From: Ilyonectria destructans
Taxonomy: Eukaryota; Ascomycota; Sordariomycetes; Hypocreales; Nectriaceae
Length of the DNA stretch: 64,000 nt
Direction: 5' to 3'
Assembly: GCA_020740775.1 (NCBI GenBank)
Contig: JAHEWK010000004.1
Coordinates: 3,100,001-3,164,000, forward strand
Shown here: positions 42,459 through 52,787 of the stretch, one piece after another
Numbering within the stretch: the first letter of the stretch is position 1
Layout: every line of letters starts with the position of its first letter
The notes under the pieces: generated by a model
Seen by the model: the letters and a program-made list of their open reading frames with translations, nothing else
Database searches by the model: none
What the model was told of the DNA's origin: nothing
Made by a program: the position numbers and the translations under genes

Positions 42459-44201
42459 CTAGTAGACGGGGAGCTTGAAGGCAGGGAAGTCATAGGTCCA
42501 GCTCTCAATAGACTTCTCATGGTTGACACAGTCAAACTTGGTCTTGCTGCGCCAGAGAGGACGAGTAGGCCACTGGCACAGCATCTGGGTCTCGCCCTCG
42601 TTGTCGCCAGAAGAAACGGTGGTGTTGAGACGGCTGGGCTTCACGCCATTCTCGACCCAGTCAATCATAATCTCCATGTTGTACAGAGGGTAGGGGCCGG
42701 GCTGGAGATCGTTGGCGCCGCAGTGGCCAGCGCCGGGGATCAGGTAGAGCTGGTACCAGTCCTCAAGAGCCTTGAGACTCTTCTGCGCTGATTTGTCGCC
42801 GTACATGATGGAGCGAACGGACTGCCAGTAGCGGACGGAAGAAGCGGCGGGAATGCTGGAGTCAGATTCGCCGTGGTAGTGCAGAAGCTTGCCTCCGGAA
42901 GACTGGAAGGTGGTGAGATCGGGGTAGGTGGTCTGAAGGCTGTCTAGGTATCGGACAAAACCAATGTCCATCCACTCGACCAGGGTGTCATAAGTGACAT
43001 TGTTGAGGTCGGACAGGTTGTCGAGATCCAGCAGCTGAACGAACTTGGTGACGTACTCTCCGCCAGTAGACGGGATGCTAAGCTCCCACGAATCAGTCTC
43101 GTTATTATAGGTAGTGCCGGCATCTCCGAGCTCAGAAGCAATCTGCCACGAGAGGTATGCTCGCTCGCCCTTGGTGTTGTGGAGACCTCCGTAGATGGCC
43201 TTGGCAACGGCGACTCCTTCGGCGGTGACGGTGCCGTTCTGCTCGGGGGTGGTGCTGCTGGTGCTGCCCTGGGCGCGCTTGTTGAAGCCGAAGCCGAGAG
43301 AAGAGCTGGTCGTAGCCTCGCAGTAGTAAGACTCGCCGATGATGGAGCTCAGGTCGAAGTTGAGCTTGCAGAGGTCAGTTCGGGAGACGACGCCGTCGGT
43401 TCGGCCATCGAGAGGGTCGCAAGCGGCAATGGTAGCGTTGACGATCTTTGCAAGCTCGCAAGGGGGCGGGTAGTAGTCCAGCGTCTTTTCCACGGCGGAG
43501 GAGAATACGTGGAGGACCTGCTGCTGGGCGAAGCGGAAAGCAGGAGCGCCTGTGATGACACCGTCGTACTCCTCACCCCAGCGCTGGACCTGGCTCATAC
43601 CCTCTCGTCCGCCGTCGGAACATCCCTCGTAGTAGGTGTAGAGCTTGTCGTCGGTGGCCATGCTGTAGAAGCCCTTGGTAAGGGCCTTGCCAACCTTGGT
43701 CATCTCTCCAAGAGCCTGGTAGCCAAACATATAAGTGGCATCCCAGTTGATGGATCCGTTTCCGTACAGGACAACCTCGTCATAGCTGTAGTTGAAGGCG
43801 TCGTAACCCGCATCAGTGGCACCACTAGCAGCGCCATATCCCAGACCGCCAGTTGCGTCGCTGGAGAGAGAGAAGCCTCCTCCACCAGCAACGTAGAAGC
43901 GGTTCTGGAACTCAGAGGGGCTCGGGAACGCGTACTTGAGGACGACCTCATCGCCCTTGCCGGTGTGGGTGTAGGAGATGGTGACGTTGCAGTAGGTGTA
44001 AGTCGTGGTGCTGCCCTGGCCAGAAGTTGCGTTGTACACGGCGCTGGCGGTGACGGACGAGGGGATCAGGTCAATGCCGAGCAGGGTGCCGTTCGAAGGG
44101 ATGGCCGCCTGCACGTTGGAGACGCTGCACACATCCGCGAGGGTTGCCGCATTCGCGGATGCTGCCAGAGCAACGGCAACTGCGCGCGAAGATTGACGCA
44201 T
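42459..44201 (-). CDS. Tannase/feruloyl esterase family, secreted
   Basis: Single exon, 580 aa from the ATG at 44201. A short signal peptide (RAVAVALAASANAA) precedes the family start DVCSVSNVQAAIP. The Ser-hydrolase elbow is EGCSDGGREG (about residue 195). HYHGESDSSIP contains the Asp and GAGHCG the His near 500, and the CS-D-HC motif is typical of tannases and feruloyl esterases, where two Cys form a disulfide beside the triad. A dibasic KR at about residue 309 (FNKRAQGS) lies in a Ser/Thr-rich loop; Kex2-type cleavage there would give two chains, as known for Aspergillus tannase. Many N-x-S/T sites fit secretion. It hydrolyses plant phenolic esters. Codon use is strongly GC-biased, suggesting high expression. 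Confidence 0.93.
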   Translation of the reverse strand: MRQSSRAVAVALAASANAATLADVCSVSNVQAAIPSNGTLLGIDLIPSSVTASAVYNATSGQGSTTTYTYCNVTISYTHTGKGDEVVLKYAFPSPSEFQNRFYVAGGGGFSLSSDATGGLGYGAASGATDAGYDAFNYSYDEVVLYGNGSINWDATYMFGYQALGEMTKVGKALTKGFYSMATDDKLYTYYEGCSDGGREGMSQVQRWGEEYDGVITGAPAFRFAQQQVLHVFSSAVEKTLDYYPPPCELAKIVNATIAACDPLDGRTDGVVSRTDLCKLNFDLSSIIGESYYCEATTSSSLGFGFNKRAQGSTSSTTPEQNGTVTAEGVAVAKAIYGGLHNTKGERAYLSWQIASELGDAGTTYNNETDSWELSIPSTGGEYVTKFVQLLDLDNLSDLNNVTYDTLVEWMDIGFVRYLDSLQTTYPDLTTFQSSGGKLLHYHGESDSSIPAASSVRYWQSVRSIMYGDKSAQKSLKALEDWYQLYLIPGAGHCGANDLQPGPYPLYNMEIMIDWVENGVKPSRLNTTVSSGDNEGETQMLCQWPTRPLWRSKTKFDCVNHEKSIESWTYDFPAFKLPVY

Positions 44202-47200
44202 GTTGGGTTAGGTGGATATCGGAACCAAGTGAATGTAAGAACGAGTGCGATAAAAAAGCTCTTAGTTAATGAATGTATGTCAGAACTACAAGACTTGTTC
44301 TTAGAGTAGACTAACGGTTCTGGCGGACTTCTTATAACGCCTCTGAACTAGTTCATAGCTCGAGTGGGCGCATCTACTTGGGTTGTCGACTACGTAATCC
44401 CGTCCTGAGCCACTTGGTTTACCCCATGAGTCTTGCGTCACCAATCCGCCGCCGATAGTCCGCCGATAGTCCGACCCTAGCACCTGTGATGAGGACGTAA
44501 GTCAACGATCGTGAATTGCGTACACATTATAGAAGGGCATATGATGGCCCAGAACAGTCCAGAATAGCCCTTTAAAGCACCATAGGTGAAACAAGGTAGG
44601 ACCGACCGTAAAATGAAGGGGAGATGAGGTGGGCGGATGCCGTTCAGGTCCGGAGAGTGTTCCGGCAGGGCGTCGGCAGTGTGCCGGTAGTGTCCGGAAG
44701 GTGTTCCGCGGAATAACTCTGGAAGAACTTGGAGGACAAGCATCTTAATTTTCGTGTGGATGCGAAATCTGGGGTGACATCAAACTAATTTCCTGTCAAA
44801 CCTTCCCAGGACGCTCCGAAGTCGTTTGCTTGCGTGGCAGGCAAGGCCCTAAGGAAATCCTTGTTATTCCCGACCCAGCGCCCACATAGGAGGCGGTAAA
44901 GATAGAAATTAGCGTTGATCGACATCATGAGGTTCCAATCAATCTCATCCATCGCATACGCGTACGGTCCCCGGCACTAATCAACCTATCTCAGTATGAT
45001 GTACGCGTACTCCCACGGCATCACATGGAAGTATAAGCTTTTGAAGGCCCGACCGCATCCAATGATTTGCAAAATGCCCGGCGGCCACCGAGTTGAATAC
45101 ACCGAGCGCATGTTTTCGATGAGATCCGACCCAAACACTGAGTGTCCTGTTGCAAATACAGAATAAAGGACAATGCCTTCGACGCATGTTGGCACAACGT
45201 TCGCGCGAGTAGCAGCAGATATACTCAGATAGAAGCTTAATCCACCATACTTCCTAGCTCCTGCAGGTCTAAATCAAGCACTAGAACCGTATGGCTCGAA
45301 GGATCTTACACCTGGAACAAGAGCTACCCTGGATTGTACATATCCATTTGCCACCCAGTGGATGCTAGCTCAGCTTTGACACCCCGAAATCGCTGTGACA
45401 AAATGGAGAACAACGAGGGCACTTCAAACTGGCTACTTTCCAGTTCATGTACAGACCCCTGAAGCTTCGGACCCTAATCAGTGACGTCGAAACGGCAGGT
45501 TGCAGAGTAAGTGACCCGAGAGTGTTCCGGCATTTCGAATCTACTGGCTGCCGATCAGGTTGAACCGGGTTTCTACAGGAGTGACATGAGAGCGCGCATC
45601 TCTTGGAATGTGCCGGTTGCCGGCAAAAAATGGAGAAATATGTCTTCTCGTAGGAGCATATGAGCTATTTGCAGAAACCTACGTGGCTAAGTATATAGTA
45701 AGGTAGGATATTTTCCAAGCCAGTAAAATTATCTAAGACGAGAAAAAGCGTATGTGCTGGGCCTTGATGGACTTCTATAGACTTTTATAAGACCCGCAAC
45801 TCCCCTGAAATCAACAGTCACGGCTGATTAGGATCTCAGTGGTCCGTCATGATTGTGTCTTGACTCTCAATGAGCACTGTGAGGTAACTCATGTCTATAT
45901 TTGGTAGGTAATCGTGGCAAGGCATTTGTACTAATCAGTATTCTGACTCGAGAGGTTTCACGGCACCATTTATATTCCATCATTGAGACTGGAGACGTGT
46001 TGGTTACCTCCTCCCGGCGGACTCTTGAATGTGGGCTGAGATCTACATAAAGATCAACTGTACCGCGTGCGGCTGAGCTTGAGCAAGAATCTGCCTTGCT
46101 GGGTTGGCCCACATCTGTTACTTGGCGTTTCTGTTTGGCGCTGTGTGTGGTTGGTACAGCAGACCATGGATGCCTCGGTTACATCACGGGGCTGAGAGCT
46201 TGCACCCATCCAAGATGGTCAAAAAGCGCCTTGTTCTGGATAATTGGGCAGCCGCCCACCTTGCATCCTCCTCAACACATAACTCTAGCACTTTCGCACC
46301 ACTTCAACGCAAAGTTGTCCATTAGTTAGCAGCCGCCTTCCGACTACTGGTCTTCCCATCCTCCCATTTAGTGACCATGTGCCTTCCATTCCAAAAAAGA
46401 AAGACACCCCAATTCGATGTCCGCGAATTTCGCACCACCCAAGCGACGAAGACCCAAGAAAAGAAAGTACGGAGCAGACCATACACACAGGAGCTCTCAC
46501 GGAGGTACATGGTTTGTCTTTGCTTTCTTCAGCAGTGATGGTGGAGGAGACGGGGGTGGCGGAGATGGAGGTGGTGGAGGCGGTGGGGGTGAATGCAGTG
46601 GAATGATACGGACAGGATGTTCGAACATGCCGGTTAGAATTCTTGATTAATCCATTTTGGGTATTTTGATCGACGACTTGAATTCTTGAGAAGCAACTAG
46701 GTCGGCACTTTATTTCGGAGAGTTCTAATTATGTATGAACCGGTCTGTCGGCTATGGCTGCTTCAAGATGCCGTCAGCACGTAATATTAACTTTACACCT
46801 ACACCAAGGGCTTTCTGTCGGAATTATGGCTTTCAAATCTTCCAACAGGTTGCGGCTTAGGCCATCAATCATTGCCACCGCCCATCATTCCACATCCTTC
46901 AGTTCTATGCCCCTCCATTAGGCCGTTCAAGAGCCGGGATAAACTTATCTCGTTCCATCCCCGCCTCTAGACCTGTATTGTATTAGAACTTCCATCCTCA
47001 CGATCAAATCGATTTGTTCCGGTGCCGTAGATGAAGCCTTCAGCCTCGCTGCTGATGTATACGGCCTCCCAGGCCTTCGCATCTATAAATCTACACCGAG
47101 AGTGGTCTTAGGCCTCACCTCCATAGGTCGGTGCCAGTCTCCAAGAACTAAAGGAAACTCAGCTTGAGAGAAATGAACAAAAAGGCCCTGATCGCAATTT

Positions 47201-48145
47201 CAAGATTCTAAAGTGGTAAACGAGAAAGAAAATCGCCGGGGGGGTTTACCAAATCAGCCATGAAAAGATGCTCCGGGCGCGCTGGGTCAGTAGTGTACAA
47301 GTCGATCTTCGATAGTGACGATGCATTGCCTGGCTTCGTATAAGTACAGAAACATTCAGCCTTCAATTATCATTCGACTCAGTATTACTATAAATAAGAC
47401 GCAACGTCTTAATCTCATACCGATCGGGTAGTTAAAGTTAGCACCGTAGAACACACATGGCAATTAAAAGATACAGTTACATGCAAAAGTTCCAATAAGT
47501 TGAAAATCGCCAACTGTAGTAGTTATTTTACTATATTACTTTATTTAAGATATTAAATATAAAATCCCCTTTTAAAAATCTTAAAAGAATATTTTCCTTT
47601 TATCTAATTATTTATATTTATAATTTATAAACCTTATTATTAGGTAAGCTTTTATTACTTTTTAAAAGCTAACCCTTTTAGTGTAAATTAGGTATATTGT
47701 TGGAACTTTTATACGCCCACTGTACACAGGCACCATGCCCAATCTCAATGATAATAATCAAAAAGCCTTCCCAGCACCTGGTGCGCATCAATCGCGCAAT
47801 CGCGCCAGATCCCCACTGTAATCCTTCTGATCCCTCTCTGACATGTACAGGTCTCAGCAAGCTTGCTGCCAGATTCTTGTCGTTAGACTCACTCATCCCG
47901 AATGGCAGAGTCGACCAAGAGGGAAACAACCGAACAACTCTTCCCCTAAATATGTGCTACCAGAATTTGAGGCGGACTAATTCACCGTTTACCCAGATGT
48001 TCGTCTATCAAGCTGGCAACGCAGCCATGGCCAGCTTGCCGCGCCGTATCTGCCGGCGTTACCTTGCGAGCCTCCTCATGGTTCCTTTCCTGCGAATCTG
48101 CAGCTGTACACGACGGCGTGCAATCAAACTGTCTCACCCCAGCCT
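44202..48145. other. Long gene-free stretch
   Basis: Nearly 4 kb with no supported gene. 44640-44715 has a cluster of gtgttccgg/gtgtccgg words. 46550-46590 is a ggtggc-type low-complexity run. 47505-47700 is a very AT-rich block. Frames are short and lack family signals. The stretch ends at the 3' end of the ankyrin pseudogene. Confidence 0.45.
47505..47700. other. AT-rich block
   Basis: About 200 bp made almost only of A and T (tatttaagatattaaata, ttataatttataaacc), sharply different from the flanks. Possibly the core of a RIP-mutated repeat or a matrix-attachment-like region. No ORF and no tRNA. Confidence 0.6.
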
Positions 48146-50337
48146 CTAGTAAGATTCTTGCTCCCTCAAAGTGGCCACAAGCAACAGCCCTTTAGCATCC
48201 CGCTTGTTCGGGTCGAAGCCCTTGGCGAGTAGGTATCGCAAGATCCGCGGCTGAGCCGTTGAGGGACTAAGTAAGTCTTCGCCGGTGGGAGTAGTTTTAG
48301 AAAGATCGGCGCCTCTTGAGACGAGTAGCTGAAAGGTTTCCTAGCTACCTGACTCCATGGCAGCGAAAATTGGCGGTGCTTCGAGGGAAGTTCCATCATC
48401 ATCTATCAGGGCGCCGTTGTCAAGGAGGATCTCGATCACTTCAGTGCGACCGTAGAGGGCAGCTAGGTGCATGTGGCTCAGATAGGTCTTTTCCATGTCA
48501 CTTAAGCACGTGTCGACTCACGCACCGGACTCGAGCAGTAGTTTCACCACCGACGGTGATTTCGAAAATTGGCACCAAAGAGAATCGTGCTTCCATCTGC
48601 CTTGTAATTGACGTCCGCGCCGTGCTCGATCAGAGTCCTCACGGCCTCTTCGTTGCCCTCGCTGACTGCATCCAGAGGGGTGTGAACTTATCGAAGTCGA
48701 TTGGATCAACCAGCGGACTGGCAGCAAGTATTGCGTTGAGCAGCTTGGGATTGTGCACAGCTTAATGAAGTGCCGTGTTCCCTTTTTCCTCCGAGATAAC
48801 GTTGATATCGGCCTTGCTCCTCAGAAAGACTTCGGCGATCGTGGAAACTCATCATTTTCAGAGCGTGCCTTTGTAGCCCAGGTTGACATCCGCCCCAGCA
48901 GCGATCAGGGTCTGCACAATCTCGGCCTGGCCCCTGCCTATGGAAGATGTTTACATCAAGCACGATAGCAGATTGTGTTCGGCGCTGATGACAGTGTCTG
49001 GGAACGCTCCATAGTCACACAGGAGCTTAACCATGTTCGGGAAGCCATATTTCACCGCCAACGCCAATGCCGCGCTCCCATTACTGTCTACTGCTGTTAG
49101 GTCTGCGCCGAATTCGAGAAGCTCTCGCGCCCTCTTTTCGTGGCCCGTTTTAATGGCTAAAACTAGTGGTGTGTAACCACACGACCCCTTGGTGTTGATA
49201 TCGGTGCCAGAGTTAAGAAGTGAACGGAGGTTGCCATTGCCGGTTCCATCTTCCAATAGCTCTTGGAATGCAACGGCGTGAGGTGGTGTCCATGTCCCAA
49301 ATTGCCGCCCCAGTTGCCACTTGGCACTGGCGTTTGGGTTACCTCCAATCCCGAGCATGAGTTTGAGAATGGGGTCCAATTCCGTCATCTTGACAACACG
49401 GGCAGTGGCGGGCGAACGAAAATCGTCCAAGGCGCTGGGGTTCACGCTAGCAAGGACGATAAATTTCACAATGCCCCTTCTCGCAATGCCAACCGTCGAC
49501 ATGCGTTCTTCCTTGCTCAACTCTGCATAGTAATCTATGACTAGGTGGAGAGCAGGATTTCCCTTCACACCAGTCGTACATTGGGGTCCACTCTGTCGAG
49601 TAGGAGAGAAACGACTAGTGCCGGACTTCCGTCCTCGATTGCGCGTTCGAACTTTTGAATATATTCAAGGTCGGTTCTCAACCCTTCCTTTCGTTCAGCA
49701 TCGAAAGCTGGAAGAAGTTCCTGAACCCTGGGGTCATCTGGTTCCCGCTTCAGCTTAACAGATCACCGACGGCATTGGTTGGGGATGATATAAGAGTGTC
49801 CGTCTCGGAGAAAATTTGGATGCTGTCTAACGTCTCGCTGAACATGAACCTTTGTCAGCTGTAGCGCAGTACACTCGGTGATGGATTAGTACAAACCTTT
49901 CGATGCAAGAGAGGAGCATTGACAGAGTGGCTCGCCGGTCTCGAATATCGCTAACCGTGCTCTGGAAGAAATCACCCCGTATCAAGGATAATATCTGAGA
50001 CCAAACGTCATATCCCTAGGCGCCGCCCCGTCAGTGATACCCGCGATCGCCTTGTAAGCTCTGTGACGCTGGCTGTGATGTCTTCTATGATCATCTCAAA
50101 AGGGAGCCTCATGTCGGCACTCCAGTCTGGCCCCGACACAAACAGACCAGGACGTGTCTCCACGAGGTCAGAAAACCGCTGCAACACAACCCGAGTCGTG
50201 GAGCAGTCCGCCGCGAAAGAAAAGTTGTCGCTGTCGCATCGCGGTATTGAGTGCGACGTCGATGAGAGTAGATGAGAGTTGTGCACAGGCGGACGTGACG
50301 TTGAGGATTGGATGGCGAGTGACTGTAGATCCGCCAT
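48146..50337 (-). pseudogene. Ankyrin-repeat protein pseudogene
   Basis: Read on the minus strand, an N-terminal part starts at the ATG at 50337 (MADLQSLAIQ) and runs to a frame break near 50010, then continues as YDVWSQILSLIRGDFFQ and RATLSMLLSCIER, a helical segment seen in fungal ankyrin proteins. Between 49568 and 48951 there is a clean frame with ankyrin units (GYTPLVLAIKTGHEKRARELLEFGADL, ALALAVKYGFPNMVKLLCDYGA). Beyond that the repeats go on in three different frames with stops (GQAEIVQTLIAAGADVN; EGNEEAVRTLIEHGADVN; ILLDNGALIDDDG). A TAG interrupts the last part and the frame ends at 48146. Such proteins act in recognition or scaffolding; this copy is decayed by at least four shifts or stops. 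Confidence 0.75.
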
Positions 50338-50872
50338 AATTACCGCTAGGAATAATAGTTGAACATCGATCGGACTTGAATGAGGTACTCTGGCAATGCT
50401 ATGAAAAGCCACCGATCATGCGATCTGCGGCGCTATCGCTAGGACTGAGGGACGTTGTAAGACTTCAAACTAGTCAATACGCCAAGCCAATGGCATATCC
50501 CACTCAGCAGTTTTAGTGTGAATGGAGGCACAGTCCAGACACGGAGCAAAGTCGCATTTTGTGGGTTTTTTGCATCGGTAGGTTTGACGGTGGGTTTCAG
50601 CATAGCGCGGGCTTTGTTTTCTCACCCCATCAGGTTTGCTGGATGGTGCTCGGCCGCGTCATTCACGCGCCATTTGCAGTCTCACACATGATGCATCGAC
50701 ACTTGTGACAAAGAATACCAGTACATTAAGGTAGCGAAGAGCATAGTAAATGCAGTCTTCGGTAGGATATCATGGCCCATGGCTAAGAAAGTGACCGCAG
50801 TCAATAGTTACATTACACATTCAAGGACTGTAGACCCTTCCCAATTAACCCAAACTCCAAGACCAACCGCCC
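50338..50872. other. Intergenic region
   Basis: About 530 bp between the ankyrin pseudogene start and the 3' end of the RGS gene. No feature recognised. Confidence 0.4.
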
Positions 50873-52787
50873 TCAGTGAGTTGTTGGGAGAACATTGCTG
50901 CCCGACTCGGCACTGTCATCCGAATCGAGAGATAGCCGCCTGTCCTTGACGAATTTCGGCCAGGTGTTAGTCAGGACAAGATACTTGATGCTGGCCTCGG
51001 AGTCGTCAAAGACGGTCTCGTCAAACTCGTCGGGGATCTCGCCCCAGTACAGCGCCATGTCGCCGATGTGGCCCGAGGAGGAGTCAGAGATGATGGCCAC
51101 CTCTGAGCCGTTGGAGGAAGCCGACGACGACTCAACCTTGGCCGGGCCCCCGAACGTGTCGAAGGGGATTGCCGGGTCAACCTCTTGCTTGTCGCCGTAC
51201 AGGATGCGCGCCGAGTTCTCAAAGATGACCTCGAGCTTCTTAAGGTCGGACGATGAGAGGTTGACCTGGAACTCGGCGTCGCGCGAGCTGATGAAGCTGG
51301 TGTAGATGCGGAGCGCACTGTTGAAGCGCTCACGCACGAGCTGCTGCGTGACGCTGTCTTGGCTCTTCTCCGGGCCTTGAGCCGACGGCGGCAGCGAGGA
51401 CTTCCACTCAGCGACGCTCCTCAAGAAGGCAATGTTCTCGCCGGAAAAGTCCCGCAGGGCAGAGAACTTCTGCAGCGGCTCCGGGTTGCGCTCGAGGACA
51501 TACTCGAGCGCGCCCATGGTGAGGATGCTCTCACCCGAGTTGGTCTTGACGGAGCCGTCCTTGCTCCAGGCAGTGAGGACCGAGCCAGCCATCGTCGTGG
51601 AACCAGTGGCGACTGATCGGGAGCTTTTGCCGAGACCTTTGTTGTTCAGCTCCCATTGCGCAATGGAGTCGAGGGTTTCCTGTCGTAGATTCTGGTGCCT
51701 CATCACTTCCCAGCATGGAAAGAAGATGGTGAATATCTCGAGCAACATAATGGAGATGGCAATCCTGCAGAGTGTCAGCGCCTCAAGCGCCCCGAACCAG
51801 CCCTAGGTAGGGAAACTTACCATTGCGGAGGAATCCAGACGTCGTTGACCGGGGCCATGGCTGGGACGTACAGGGCGACGAGCCACATGGGAGTAGCGTG
51901 AAGGCTTGTCTCGGTCAGCGGGGGTTTTTGTATCGACTAGAATGAGTCGCACTCACTTGGCAAGACAGCAGGCGATTGTCTGGAATCTCCATCCCTGCGT
52001 GTCGTGGATACCGCGGGCCTTCCAGAGAATGACGGGCGCAATGAGCCACGCCCAGAAGAACTGCCAAAAGACCGAAGGCCACCTGGAGATATGTGAGTGA
52101 CTGTACTTGTTCCGTCTGTGTCAGTTCGAGACTTACCACTCCCATCCTCGGGATATCTGTGACTTTTGCTGTGATTCGGTGCCGGTAACTTCAGTTCCCG
52201 GGATACCAAAGGAGTGGTGGAACTTTCGCGAGACAAGAAACATGAAAACGGTAAGGAAAAGCTGCAATGGTCAGCGTGATACGGAAGGAATAGACGGGGT
52301 GGCGTACCTGGAAGGCCATGCCAGTGCCGACCAAGAACAGGACCTTGCGGGTGTAATCGAGGGCACGGAAGCGGCCAAGGAGAGTCGTAGGCTTGGGCCG
52401 GTCTATCTTGAGAGGTTTCATGTCCTGCTCCTCGGCGAAGCGCTTCTTTTGCGAGTTCGCAACGTGCAAGAACCGGCTATTTGAAGCGTGGAACAGGGCG
52501 ATGCCAAAGGGGAGCCAGATGTTCATGATCCAGAACTCAACCCACGACGGCCAAATAGGGCCGTAGCAGTAACCCGTCTGCACGGCGCCCCAGTAGAGAT
52601 GCAGCAGGACGATGGCACTAAACGACAGCGGCAGGCCGCGGATCCGCAGCATGGGCATGTCGCGGCGGCGGTACAGGTAGGTCATTCCGCCGGCGACGAC
52701 AAGCGTCCACGAGAGGGCGAAGACGATCCAGAAGACGCCGAGGCCATCCAGACGCGGCTGGGGCTCGGCCGATCCTGACTCGGCCAT
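50873..52787 (-). CDS. Seven-TM receptor-like protein with RGS domain
   Basis: Five exons, 52308-52787, 52137-52261, 51957-52082, 51821-51904 and 50873-51764, encode 568 aa from the ATG at 52787. Introns of 46-56 nt are all GT-AG and keep frame. Seven hydrophobic segments lie in the first 290 residues (first [19 protein letters not shown], last [14 protein letters not shown]). An RGS domain follows at about 365-475: [22 protein letters not shown], then [20 protein letters not shown] and [12 protein letters not shown]. The tail is acidic and Ser-rich. This layout matches fungal GprK-type and plant AtRGS1-type proteins, which sit in the plasma membrane and speed GTP hydrolysis by G-alpha. The signal sensed is unknown. 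Exon 4 uses a less common AAG acceptor. Confidence 0.88.

Noticed and set aside
43179..44309. Long open frame antisense to the tannase gene
   Set aside because: Mirror of strong codon bias on the other strand; no independent family signal.
46379..46650. Short frames over a ggtggc run
   Set aside because: Low-complexity translation in two frames, no start context.
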